From: Emydura subglobosa
Lineage: Eukaryota; Chordata; Testudines; Chelidae
Reading direction: 5' to 3'
DNA length: 64,000 nt
Assembly (NCBI GenBank): GCA_007922225.1
Contig: ML680053.1
Location: 5,572,164-5,636,163, forward strand
Shown here: piece after piece, positions 1 to 10,629 of the stretch
Position numbering within the stretch: position 1 is the stretch's first letter
Layout: the number at the start of each line of letters is the position of its first letter
The notes under the pieces: generated by a model
What the model was told of the DNA's origin: nothing
The model's input: only the letters and a program-made list of their open reading frames with translations
The model's database searches: none
Program-made: the position numbers and the translations under genes

Positions 1-1959
1 GGAGTCAGAATTAACATGCCATTTAAATTAGTAGGAGCAGTCCATATCTTTCCGAATTCCTGATTCAGGATGTCTGCAGTGCTAGGAAGACGACTACGCA
101 TCCAGCCACATTCAGAAATGTTCCCTACCATAAGGATGTATCCAACTTAGACCGTGGAAACAAGCTCTGTAACAAGGGTTACATTACATGGCCAAGCAAT
201 CGTGAGGCCCTGAACATCGGAACTGCAACAGAATCACACATTAATGGTTCACATGGTTAAATGTTCTGCCTACAACTGTTACCAATAGCAGAGGCATCTA
301 CTCCATAATGCAATATGCCAATGGATAGCAATTTCTTCATAATTCTAGCTGGAGAGCAACCTATGCTCTGAAGAATGAAGTTTTAGTGCTCTGGCAATAT
401 GTTGCAGAACTAAACTATTTACATCAGTAATGTGAGGCACCAATTTCCACAGAATATATTACATGCTTACACAAATTTTCAGTGTCTCTCATGTTCTTGT
501 ATTAAAAGGATATCATTAATCTGGATTTAAATGCAATTAACAATTTCTAATTTCATTTTTGAAACCTTACATCAATGAGTCTTGCAATTTTATTTTAAAT
601 ATAAAAAGATTTTAGCAGCGTTTCTCTGTTCCTCCTCCTGGCCCTAAACAGCGGATTAGGGAAACTTATCCTACACCCTTACCTCATTGACCAGTACAGA
701 GGTAAGAGGAGGAACCTCCAGTTCCCAAACGCCACATGCCAAGTGGATGAGTCAGGAAAAGGCTTCAAGAGTCAGCTCAGTTGCAAATAACTCAGTGCTC
801 CTAAGGGCCAAATTTTCAAAAGATTACAGCTCCCATTTAGACACCTAAATAAGTGACCAGATTCTAGAAGAGCACACACAGCATGTTGGGCGCCCAGCTC
901 TTTGGAAACTCTGGCCATACACATCACAATGGAAACTGTTAGGTCTGAATACTTTTGAAAATCTGGCTCCAATTGTGGATGTGGAGCACTTGAAATATCA
1001 AGCCCCATGTGTAGATTTAACCAGGTATGTTATCTTGTGTTATCTTTACAGAATTTCATCGCCTTTTTGTTGCCCAACTATAATTAGATGTTGGCTTGTG
1101 GCTCCTACCAAGTTGTCAGCATGACATGATCTTCTGTTGGACAATGCATGGGTAACACCCCTGAAGTATGATATCCAATCCTATTCTAAGGAATGATAAT
1201 TATTCTTCCCAGACATATTTTCATGTAATTGTTGCTTCTGAAAGATGAGCAAGAGAAATTCACATTATAGTAAATCTTTCCCAACGGCTTTCCTGGGACA
1301 TGACCAGGATATGTTGGGTTCCGTATGTTATGCATTCCTTCAGTTTGTTGGAAAGTCTTATTAGGAAAAGAAGTTTCCATCAAGATTTTAGTGAAGAGTA
1401 AGGGGAAAGCCACCAAATAGTCTCGATCAGCATCCCAATGCAGGAGAAGTGTAGAAATAAATCAATATGGCTTAAAAATCTTAGACTGAATTCAATATGG
1501 TATAGACAAAAGTAAAAAGTGAGAGACCATAGAAGGAAGCATATTGAGTTACCACCCTGGTATGATTATTAATGCTTTTAAGGACACTGTGGGAACAAGC
1601 TACCTCCGTGCACACACACAAAAAGAGGACAAGAAACAGTCTTCAACCTAGCATCTTGAAAAGGGAGTAATAGCAATTATAACAGGGAGCTCCCACATAA
1701 TTTGATAAAAAACCAGAAAGGAATTCAAGAAATTAAATCCCAAAAAGATCATTCTGAATTTCATACCTTGGCAGGTATCAGGTTAATTGGCTGAAAATGA
1801 CCAAAGCAATTCCCCTTGTAACTTCATCAACAGCGGGAGTAATGATTACTTAAAAAGGGAACTATCATGGGGATGTTCAGAAGCAAAGTTTCAGTTTGCA
1901 GGACAGATCTATTATTTACAATAAGGTTTGGATTTATAGAACAGATCTGAAACAGGACT
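1..1959. other. INTS4 intron 2 (partial), no exon recognised
   Basis: This AT-rich stretch downstream of INTS4 exon 2 should be intronic. It holds one foldback element at 805-969 and otherwise nothing I can name. No splice-bounded INTS4 exon was found by reading the minus strand. Confidence 0.5.
805..969. repeat. Foldback/MITE-like element with GGGCCA ends
   Basis: The left end (805-822) and right end (952-969) form an imperfect inverted repeat of about 18 bp, GGGCCAAATTTTCAAAAG against the complement of CTTTTGAAAATCTGGCTC. The same end type recurs at 7063-7184 and, in variant form, elsewhere in the window. Confidence 0.65.
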
Positions 1960-3250
1960 GGGGCTCTTGAGATCAGAGTGGCTGACCTGGAGGAGCTAAA
2001 GGAGAGCAGTACCTAGGCAAGACTTTCCAGGACACAACAGGACACAGAGAGGTTCCACCCCTAATCAGACAGCCTCTGTGCCATTAAGGAGGATGAAAGC
2101 CTCAGAGAAGGAGAACATCAAACTGGAGCAGAGGGAAACAATCCTATAGTTGGGACCTTCCTTCCAGATGATGTCATGGTATCCTCTCATACCAAGGATA
2201 GCACTCTAGGGGAGGCAACTCCTTTCATTAGGAAGTGACAGGTAATAGTAAGGGGGGGAAGGGAAGATTGGATTATTAAAAATTCAGATAGTTGGATTTG
2301 TGATGGCTGAAAGAACTGCATGGTGAATTGCCTGCCAGGCGTGAACGTTGTGGACCTCTCGAGACATATAGACAAACTTATGTGCAGAACTGGGGAGGAG
2401 TTAGTGGTCGTGGTACATGTAGATACCAATGACACAGGGAAAGGTAGGTGAGAGGTTCCAGAGGCCAAATTTAGGCTGCTAAGTAAGAGATCAAAGTCCA
2501 GAACCCTCATGGTAGCATTCTCTGAAAATGCTTCCAATTCCACACACAGAGCCAGTTAGACAGGCAGAACTGCAGGGTCTCAATGTGTGGATCAGATGAT
2601 GGTGTTTGGAGGAGGGATTTAGGTTCATTAGGATCTGGGAAAGGAGGAACCTGTACAAGAAGGATGGGCTCCACCTCAACCAAAACCAAACCAGATGCTG
2701 GTATTAAAATTAAAGTGGTCACAGAGGAGTTTTTAAACTAAGAGTTGGATGAAAGTCAGCAGGTGCAGAGGAACACACGGTTCAGACACACACATCTCAT
2801 AAGGGACGATTTATTAAATGGGATATTCTATATCCTAGTAAAGAGAAGAGGCTAGAAGTTGATAAAGTACAGGTAGGAACCGAAGAGAAACATTCAAAAG
2901 AATGTTTGCATCCAACAGAGTGGGTTTCTAGCCACGAAAGCTTATGCCCAAATAAATCTGTTAGTCTTTAAGGTGCCACAGAACTCTTGCTGTTTTGCTA
3001 AAAGCAGACTAACACGGTTACCCCTCTGGAATTCAAAAGAAAAAGAGCCCCATTCAATTACATCAGATGAAGGATGACAACTACATATTTGACAGATTTT
3101 ATAAGTGCTTGTATACAAATGCAAGAAATTTAAATACTAAAATGGGTGAACTTGACTGCCTGGTGTTAAATGAGGATATTGATGTCACAGGCACCACAGA
3201 AACTGGGTGTAACGATGTGAATCAACGTGACATGGTAATATCGAGGTGCT
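1960..3250 (+). mobile_element. CR1 LINE fragment spanning the ORF1/ORF2 junction, interrupted
   Basis: The sequence follows the turtle CR1 ORF1 3' region, the inter-ORF spacer and the start of ORF2. Around 2401-2450 it encodes a decayed esterase-like motif VVVHVDTNDTGKGR, where CR1 ORF1 normally has VHVGTNDT. At 3067-3240 it encodes the start of the endonuclease, KCLYTNARNLNTKMGELDCL, with an ITETW-like motif read as TTETG. Stops and frame breaks make it dead. A separate repeat is inserted at 2903-3030. It lies in INTS4 intron 2, antisense to the gene. Confidence 0.85.
2903..3030 (-). mobile_element. Short retroposed repeat inserted in CR1, with 11-bp target duplication
   Basis: On the minus strand it reads from TCCAGAGGGGTAACCGTG through CATAAGCTTTCG to about TTGGATGCA. 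It is flanked by the 11-bp direct repeat ATTCAAAAGAA (2892-2902 and 3031-3041). It shares its 5' end with the copy at 7265-7449. Family name not assigned; it is a very common turtle repeat type. Confidence 0.75.
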
Positions 3251-3544
3251 CTGAAATTCATCCCTCTCCCTAGACATCAGACCCAAGCAGCAACTTCAAA
3301 ATGCTATCTGTACAGCTATTTTTAGAGCATTCGCGGCAGTCTGGCTAACCCAAGTCTGTTAATCTGGCCTGGGGAGGTTTGCTCCAAAATGTACCCTTAG
3401 AAACTCCACCATCTATTACCAAAGGCTGGAGTCAGACATCCCTCTAACAAGAACCATGTCAGGAAATAGAATCATCCAAAAGCGTCTCCATTTCCTGCTG
3501 CTTTAAGTGTCATGCAGGTTGCTCCCCAGACCCTGTTTCCCTAC
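3251..3544. other. INTS4 intron 2, proximal part
   Basis: Nothing recognisable lies between the end of the CR1 fragment and INTS4 exon 2. Confidence 0.5.
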
Positions 3545-3742
3545 CTTATAATAATGCTCCAGCAAGATTCTCACAACTCCTTCCACGCTTTCCGCCTCAA
3601 CCGGTTTCCTGGCAAACTGAAGCAGATACTGCAGAGCGTCTGCTGGCGAAGTGGCCTTGCACAGATCGACGTGGAGCGCTGCGGATTTACTGGGCTTGGT
3701 CAGTCGCAGCTTCTTCGCTGAGATCTCTTCATGCTGCTGCTG
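3545..3742 (-). CDS. INTS4: INTS4 coding exon 2
   Basis: This exon encodes 66 residues from QQQHEEIS to ...EHYYK, phase 0 at both ends. The acceptor is followed directly by three more CAG triplets, so the exact start may slide by 3, 6 or 9 nt without changing frame. Confidence 0.92.
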
Positions 3743-4154
3743 CTGAGCAATGACTGGACATCAGGACAGAGGGAAGCCAGCGGGTCTATGCTCTTTAACG
3801 CCAGGCCCCGCGCCGACCCCCCATCGCTTTATCAGCGGACCTGCCACCACCAGGGGCAGGCATGGGCTCCCCCCCGGCCCCATCGTTCTCTGTGCCCCCC
3901 CCCGCGCTGCCCTGCCAACACTAGAGGCCGCAGCAGAGGAGCAGCCGCCGGCGGGCCCCGAGGCCCTTCCGTGCCAGGCCGCAGGCTTCCCGCGGGCTTT
4001 CCTGCAACCTCCGCCCGCCCAGCAGTCACCTGGCCCGGGCAGGGGGCAGGGGTCAGTCCCCGCCTCTCCCCGCTCCCGACGTCGTTCGTTCGTTCGTTAC
4101 CTGCACGACCTTCGTGAACTCCTCATACACCCGCTTCTTCAGGTGCGCCGCCAT
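3545..4154 (-). CDS. INTS4: INTS4, 5' part (coding exons 1-2), Integrator complex subunit 4
   Basis: INTS4 is a HEAT-repeat scaffold subunit of the nuclear Integrator complex; with INTS9 and INTS11 it forms the cleavage module acting on snRNA and other Pol II transcripts. Two coding exons are seen, 4101-4154 (18 codons) and 3545-3742 (66 codons), both ending in phase 0 and together giving the first 84 residues. The protein begins MAAHLKKRVYEEFTKVVQ and continues with KKLRLTKPSKSAALHVDLCK and a stretch ending LLEHYYK, which matches the vertebrate INTS4 N-terminus as I know it. The ATG at 4154 lies in a CpG island. The 358-bp intron has GTAAC and CAG borders, and exon 2 ends at a GTAGG donor. 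The gene continues beyond the left edge; I found no third exon in 1-3544. N-terminal identity makes the call secure. Confidence 0.95.
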
Positions 4155-4290
4155 GCCGGGCCCCGCCACCGCCGCCGTTCGCTTTCACAGGGGCGTGAGC
4201 CCACTCAGCCACCGTACCTTCTTCTCCTTCTCCTTCTCCTCCCTTTCCCTCCCCTCCCGAGACCGGAAACGGAACCATAGAGATGCTGTC
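3730..4290. promoter_or_regulatory. CpG-rich promoter region of INTS4
   Basis: This GC- and CpG-dense stretch overlaps INTS4 exon 1 and intron 1, and is followed upstream of the ATG by a pyrimidine-rich CTTCTC tract (about 4218-4258 on plus). It looks like a housekeeping CpG-island promoter. No TATA box was seen. Several overlapping open frames here are by-products of base composition. Confidence 0.75.
4101..4154 (-). CDS. INTS4: INTS4 coding exon 1
   Basis: This exon encodes 18 residues from the ATG at 4152-4154 to ...KVVQ and ends in phase 0 before the donor CAG|GTAAC. A (CGTT)n microsatellite starts at once inside the intron, at 4082-4098. Confidence 0.93.
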
Positions 4291-4650
4291 GCTGACGGCA
4301 AGAGAAACTGTCCCTCCTAGACACCTGGAGGTCTCTCCTCTCTATGGCCAGTGAGTCCCAGGCTGGAGAGGCCTGTGGGGCTGGAGAGCTTCCACACACT
4401 GGCCTTGTCATGGCAGTGGGGCAGGCTCAGGCCAGGGCAAGGGGGCAGTGCCCGCACACCAGGCGCGCTTGGAGCTAGGAAAGCCAGCCTAGTGGGAGGG
4501 TGGTCCATGGTCCCTTTGCTAAAGCACTGGGCTGGGAGCCAGGAGGTGCGAGCCCCAGCGTGGCCACGGGCCGCTCGCCGGGCAAAGAGCCGCATGTGGC
4601 TGGAGGTGTCTCAGGCTTGGCTCCTCAGAGGTGTGGAATCAGGAAATTAC

Positions 4651-5107
4651 TGACAGGATGCTGTAGACTGAAACTGTGATAAAGATGCTAAATTCAAGCA
4701 GGATGTCTTTGAACTACAGTCTAAATGCAAATTCGTGTTGTAAAACATATCCACCTTTGAAGTCCGAACACGGACATCCCCTGTCAGATAAGATAGCAAG
4801 AGTCTGTACGTGATCCTAGACTTCCTGGCACCAGAAGACCCACCAGAGACCCCCATTGTATGTTATAATTACCTTGCATGAGGTAATTAACCTGTTAAGA
4901 AACTCCACTATATGATCTATATGTAAAGGAATCTAAAACAAACCCATATAAGTCCTTTGTATCTGATAGCAAGGCGAAGTTCCAGAGATCACACAGGGGC
5001 ATGCTGATGGGCTTCCCTATGGCTATAGCTCTCTGTGTGTCTGTCAGAATAAAGCTCTACTTGATCTAACCCTAACAGTGAAGCTGTGTGATCTTTCTTC
5101 CATGACA
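4651..5107 (+). mobile_element. Probable LTR (U3-R-U5) of an endogenous LTR retroelement
   Basis: The segment starts with TGACAGGATG and ends near CATGACA. It has a TATA-like box ATATAAG at about 4946-4952 and an AATAAA signal at 5049-5054 about 100 bp later, followed by a short GT-rich stretch, the spacing expected of an LTR. Sequence to about 5400, including an A18 run and a TGGCGACTCCCAC stretch at 5181 that might be a primer-binding site, may be its leader. No gag, pol or env coding was seen and no second LTR was found. It lies about 500 bp upstream of the INTS4 ATG, in divergent orientation. The exact 3' border is uncertain. Confidence 0.55.
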
Positions 5108-5539
5108 GAGGCATGTGAGCCTCCCCCCCAAAAAAAAAAAAAAAAAAGAAAGCATCCCCAGCGGGGCTGATTTAGCAGAAGTGGCGACTCCCACTCAGCG
5201 AACGGCCTTTTCGTTTGTGGTGTGTCCGGTGGATGAGTTTTAATAAGTGGCGTCCATGGCCCCCCATAGCACAGATCAGGATTCCATGCCAGATTCTCGG
5301 CTGAGATAAGGATCTGGCTCAACATTTTTAATTTCCCAAAAGGCTTTTTTTTTTTTTTCTTCATTGGGTCTTTTGTTACCACACAAATAGATTTCTGTAT
5401 CTACACCTTCTAAGGTACCGGATGCTCTGTGTGTGTGTCACTAATAAATTTACTCCCCTGATGGTACAAGAGAGCCCAAATTGTTTCCTTCCAGGCATAG
5501 TGCAAGGTCATTTCCTCAGGCTGTTGCCTGAGTGGGGTG

Positions 5540-5790
5540 GCTATAAATTCGTAGATTCCAAGGCCAGAAAGAACCGCTATGATCATTTAGTCTGACCTCC
5601 TGTATAACACAGGGTATAGAACTTCCTACAAATAATTCCTATTTGAACTAGAGCAGATCTTTTCAAAAACATCCAATCTTGATTTTAAATTTGCCAGTGA
5701 TGGAGGATCCACCGCAATCTTTGATAAATCATTCCAATTGTTGATTATGCTCACTATTGCAAATTTGTCTGTGGGAAGAGTGTTTCAGTT
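5540..5790 (-). mobile_element. CR1 LINE 3' fragment
   Basis: Read on the minus strand this is the 3' untranslated end of a CR1 element. On plus it shows the typical series from TAGATTCCAAGGCCAGAA through CTGACCTCCTGTATAACAC to CCAGTGATGGAGGATCCACC. The 5' part is truncated, as is usual for CR1. Confidence 0.8.
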
Positions 5791-6869
5791 CAATTTAGTG
5801 ATGCAGAACGGGAAGTTATTTCTGTTACTGTTCGCAATAACGTGTTTTAATAAATATCTGTGCACATACTCTGAGAGTAGCCAGAAGATGCAGTTAAAAA
5901 AATGTTAAAATATATAAAAGACTGTCTTGCTTCATGCCAAGACTGGTTTTACTGATTTTCTTTCTGGCATACAGTATCCCGGTTGCCTTTCAAATTCTAG
6001 GATACCAGTCTATGAGACTTACTATTATACTGGGGCAGGAGAATTATCTTTAATTGTGTTTCATAAGTATTTGCTGTAGGCTAGGTAAATAAGGGTGAAA
6101 CATATTTGCTTGAGGTGTCCTGGCCTTGCCCATCTGAAAAGGTTCAGACAGCACTTAGACATATTTGACGAAATACTTAACTATATGGAGTTTACCTTGT
6201 TTAATGGAAAGATTTAAATTTGTATACATGTGATTCAAAATTTCCAGAAAAAGTCTATCCTGCTATGACGTGCAAAATGTCATGGGGATGTATTTGATTT
6301 TGCTGAAGTTATGAGGAGGTAGAAAATCAAACTTCAATGGGACACTATCTTTAACCTTAATTATAACCTTTTGTGAATACAAGAACTAAAAGGGATCCGG
6401 ACTCAGGTCCTCTGCCTTCCAAATAGGTGTCAAACACTAGTTTTGGATCTGGATATGGATTCTGGACTCATTTCTCCCACAAAGTTTGGAGGTGTTCAGA
6501 TCTGAGAGGTTGAGTCAGGCCCATCTCTCTCTTTCTTTAAAGAGATTAGATTCATGCACACTAAGACTATATCAGGCTAAATTCATTCCTGGTGTAAACC
6601 CACTGAAGTCAGTAGAGTCACACCAGCATTATGTGAATTTGGCCCATAATGTCTAGAAATAAATTTTTTCCCCAAAAGTGGTTCTGAACGTTTTCCCCAA
6701 ACCTGAGCTGTGTTTTAAGTTGGTAATCAAACCCCAAACTGGGCATGTTTCATGTGCTTTTGGATTTGGTTCCAAACATTTTACATAGCACTGAGCTAGA
6801 ACCAGATCCTGTAAAGGATTGAGCACCCTCAACTCCCATTGACTACAGTGGGAGTTGAAGGAGGGAGGT

Positions 6870-7047
6870 ACATCTCAGAATCAGGTTCTTTTCCCACTGA
6901 AGTCAAGAGTGACTGTTATTTCTATGGGCATTGGAACAGGCCTAGAAGTAAACTGGTGTTGCATCTCAGGATCAGGTTCTTTTCCCATTAAAGTCAAGAC
7001 AGACTGTTATTTCTATGGGCATTGGAACGCCCCTAGAACTAAATGCA
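6870..7047. repeat. Two-copy tandem duplication, 91-bp period
   Basis: CATCTCAG..ATCAGGTTCTTTTCCCA..AAGTCAAGA..GACTGTTATTTCTATGGGCATTGGAAC occurs at 6871 and again at 6962, with few substitutions. The duplication creates a chance open frame across 6855-7172. Confidence 0.85.
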
Positions 7048-7062
7048 AAGGACATAGGGGTT

Positions 7063-7184
7063 CAGGGCCAAAATCTTCAAAAGCAACCAGTGATAGTGGG
7101 TGCTCAGCACTTTTGGAGAACCAGGCCCCTTTAAGTGATTTTGGGCACACAAAATCGTTAGGCACTTTTTAAAAATCTTGCCCA
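7063..7184. repeat. Foldback/MITE-like element, second copy of the GGGCCA type
   Basis: It starts AGGGCCAAAATCTTCAAAAG and ends with a sequence whose complement is TTGGGCAAGATTTTTAAAAAG. The ends match those of the 805-969 element. Confidence 0.6.
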
Positions 7185-7264
7185 AGACTTCTAAATTTTA
7201 TGGGGCTGATGCTCCTCACACTTACACCAGTTTTACACAGTGTAACTGCATTGACTTCAGTTAA

Positions 7265-7449
7265 ATAGTTCCAGAAGGGTAGCCGTGTTAGTCTGTATAC
7301 AGCAAAAACAACGAGAGTTCTGTGGCACTTTAAAGACTAACAAATTTAATATTTGTAGACATAAGCTTTTGAGAGATTTCAGCTCGAAAGCTTATGTCTA
7401 CAAATATTAAATTTGTTAGTCTTTAAAGTGCCACAGAACTCTCATTGTT
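7265..7449 (+). mobile_element. Palindromic retroposed repeat with 14-bp target duplication
   Basis: A left arm from about 7302 to 7368 is repeated in inverted orientation at about 7388-7455 with only one or two differences. The arms are separated by about 17 bp, giving a hairpin with arms of roughly 65 bp. The 5' end (TTCCAGAAGGGTAGCCGTG) matches the insertion at 2903-3030. The element is flanked by TTGACTTCAGTTAA at 7251-7264 and 7450-7463. Confidence 0.8.
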
Positions 7450-8164
7450 TTGACTTCAGTTAAGTAATCCTGATTTATTCTGCTGGAAGATCAGTAACGA
7501 GGATGTAGGCCTTTTATGCTACGCTTCATGAAGATAGATTCTAATCCCGTAGTGTATAAGGAAAGCGTTGTGGTTTTTAGGAGGATAATAAGGAAGGTAG
7601 ATTTATACTATGCACAGAGGCTTTTAAAAATCTGTTCATTTAGTATCCAAAATACATACTGTCCTATACAGGGAGCAAAACATATTTCAAGAGTAAAAGT
7701 AAACATAACCATTATCTTTTCTAAAATAACCAGTATGATTTTAAAATATCCCTGAAGTAGTTAATAACTTAAAATCATCAGCTGTCTCGAGTATAAAAAT
7801 AAACTTCTGAATATTAAGATTTAAAAAAATGATGAAGGACTTAATCCAGCACCCCCCAGTCAGGCAAAATTTTCACTGAAGCCAAAGGGCAGTTTTGCAT
7901 TAGTAGAGACGGTAGGAACTGGGCTGTAGCTTGTACTGTTGGAAGTGCCTTATGAGACACTTCCATCTAATAATCATCATGGGTTTTCATGATGGGTCAC
8001 CTGATGCACATATTCATTTGTAGCACTAAAAGAGATGTAATTGATGGTGCACATAAAGATAGCTAAACCGTGCTGCACTAACAAGTAGTGCACATTCACC
8101 TTGACTGCAAAATCTTTAGGGCAGATGTCATCTTTTTGTTCTGTACTACTAATATTTACTACGG

Positions 8165-8295
8165 AATGGGTTGTCAACCTGGGCGTCGTGACCTCTTTCT
8201 TTACAACTAGAGGAGACATCAGGGTCCTGAAATCGTGTCTGTTTTAACACACGATTGTGGTATGGAAAAGGCTGAGAACCATCGTGCTAGAGCAT
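8165..8295. mobile_element. hAT-like MITE
   Basis: Ends GGTTGTCAACCTGGG and (complement) GGTTCTCAGCCTTTTC form imperfect terminal inverted repeats of the GTGGTTCTCAACC type. No clear target duplication was found. Confidence 0.5.
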
Positions 8296-8600
8296 TGCTT
8301 TTCTCAGTAGAGGGCCAATTTTTGCTTTTGGCATGAGCGAGCACAGCACGGTGGGTACAGTGGCAGCTCATGTATAGAGGATGTGGGGGCACCGCCCCAC
8401 TCCAACCAAGGTATGCCAAAGCACACACAGTTGTTCGTGTGTGAGAGACACAGAGAGAGAGAGAGACTAAATCCAAATTGCAAGCACAGCAAATCTACAG
8501 CAGCCTGCTATAGATTTGCTGTGTTCACAGTTCATATTTAGTAGCAGCCCCAGGGCATTCTTCTCCACCAGCCCTGTGGCACATTCACAGATTGTGCAGT

Positions 8601-8848
8601 CAGGGTCTGACAGGAGGCAGACTGGAGATTTTGAGTGGGGTTTGTAGCGCTGGATTCACGGCCCCACCTGCTTGCTCTGCAGTGACTGCAGAGTGCTCTA
8701 AAGTGTTAAGTGCCCCATATAGACCCTGTACATAGGGCAGTGACAGGGTAAGGCTTTAGTGCACTCTGCAGTCACTGCAGCCTGGGGCTTGGGCAGTGAA
8801 TCCAGCAGCACAAACCCCACTGCTTGTCCTCTGTCAGGTCCTGGCTGC
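8601..8848. repeat. Large imperfect palindrome (foldback element, about 250 bp)
   Basis: The left arm (about 8601-8705) and the right arm (about 8750-8848) are inverted copies. Matched pairs run outside in: TCTGACAGGAG with CTCTGTCAGG, GTGGGGTTTGT with ACAAACCCCAC, GCTGGATTCA with TGAATCCAGC, and CTGCAGTGACTGCAGAGTG with CACTCTGCAGTCACTGCAG. The centre holds the short spacer around CCTGTACATAGGG. Confidence 0.75.
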
Positions 8849-10581
8849 ACAGTCCCTGGAGAGGAGAAGCCGAAGGAGAAACTGACAAGAAGCTGTGGGA
8901 GGCCCTGGGGAAGCAGGAAGAAAGGCCAGAGGCGCAGGAGAAGAGCCACTCTACTGAGTGGGTAAATCTGTCACTCCCAGCCTGGGAGATGAAGAAGCTT
9001 CAGAGGTGTGGGGTTAATGGAGAAGGGAAGCATGGGGAAGGTGGGGCAGAGTAAGCCCCAGGGGCTGGGAAGAAAGGAGGAATTAAGCTGAAGGGAGGGG
9101 GAAGGAGGGAGACTTCAGAGGTCAGGGCTAAGCAGGGCGGGACATGGGAATTAAGGGAAAGAGTTCCCAGAGTTCTGGGGCTAGTGGAGGAGTCGTGTAG
9201 GGGAGCCTGGGGGTTTCTACTAAGCTGCACTTGCCCCAAAGTTCACAAGCCACCACTGAGGTCCATGTGTCTATAGAACTTCTTCAAATGAAGACGTGCA
9301 CAGCTGTACCCGAGAGACCAGTGAGTGTGTCTGTACTTGCAGCTGTGGAGGTGCGAGCCCCCTTTCAAGGAGTCAGACCTGCACAAACTCTCCCTGAGCT
9401 AGTCCGCTAAAAATAGAACATAGCCCCGTTGTGGGATGGATTAGCCGCCCTGAGTACTTTTCTAGGGTTTTAGATGGGCACCTCCTCAGGTCAACTAGCC
9501 ACACCTGCCACTCCCACTGCATTGTACTTTAGCAGGCTAGTTCAACGAGAGCTAGCACAGGTGTGTCTCCTCCAGCTCGGACTCACACTCCGCCCAGCTC
9601 CGAGTGTAGATGTACCCTTAGCGTGAAGCTATATTCAGACTAACGAAGGCCTTGGTGTACTCCCGTATTTATTGTCTCTCTTCCAGATCTGATTTGTTGC
9701 TTTACAGAGATGATTTTCCCCCTGCACTGCAAATGTGACCTGGAGTCTGGAAGCCAAGCCAAATTCTTTCTGCCTGTTACCGTACATGTTTACCAACAGT
9801 AAAAATTCTAGGCCAGATCCTGGAGTGTGGCTGCTTGGTACTGCACTGACAGCAGTTTCTAGCTGTAAATCTGGTTAGCTCAGTCCCAGGAGGATCATCC
9901 CAGAGCAAGAGAGATCCTCTGATGGCCCAGAGCTGGTGTACAGGCTCCTAAACTACCCCTGTCTGCTTGCACAGAACGAGGTCAGAGTAAAAAGGGTAAG
10001 GCCAGGGCATCCTATACTGCTCTGGTCCCTGACTGTGGTTTCAAGGCTGCTCTGACTTACGCTGGAAGACCAGCCATGCACACAATAGACTCAGTTTTGG
10101 GATAGCATTTGCTGGGAGGGGCTTTACCCCTCTGTCAAACACACACCTCAGCTTCTGTGGTGTGCAGTTTGGCCAGATCCCAGAATCAGATCTCTGATCT
10201 CAGCTGACAATGTAGCTGATAACACACAAGGCAGGATAAAATCCAGCTTGTTCTCCTCTAGCTGTATTTGCTCTGCAGGGCCTGTTACTTCTCAATCAAG
10301 TAAGCAAAAGCAACTGAAAGACACAGATGGAATAGGCTTGTTGGATAAGGAAGCATCACATTTCTAATCACAATTATTTTAAAATGTACTGTTATTCTCT
10401 CAGACGTATTAAAACAGTGGTTCTTAATTTCTGTTTAATTCTGCATGTGACGTCGGAAGAGATTCTTTCATTGGCCCATCCTTCTCTTCCCATCTCACAA
10501 CAGTCCACAGCCTGGTTCCCAAAAGGTTCTGCGGGAAGGGTCTTAGTTTGAGATTCTCTGTATTAAAACAACAGAAGTCTA

Positions 10582-10587
10582 TTTATT
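10582..10587 (-). terminator. Candidate KCTD14 poly(A) signal
   Basis: TTTATT on plus (AATAAA on minus) lies 43 nt past the KCTD14 stop. It is the nearest canonical signal. Confidence 0.5.
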
Positions 10588-10629
10588 TTAACAGCCTTTT
10601 TAAAAATCACTGCTAACAGTTCTATTTTG

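Noticed and set aside
3731..4320. Plus-strand frames of 128 and 176 codons over the INTS4 promoter
   Set aside because: They run antisense through INTS4 exon 1 and intron 1 and through a CGTT repeat; composition artefacts.
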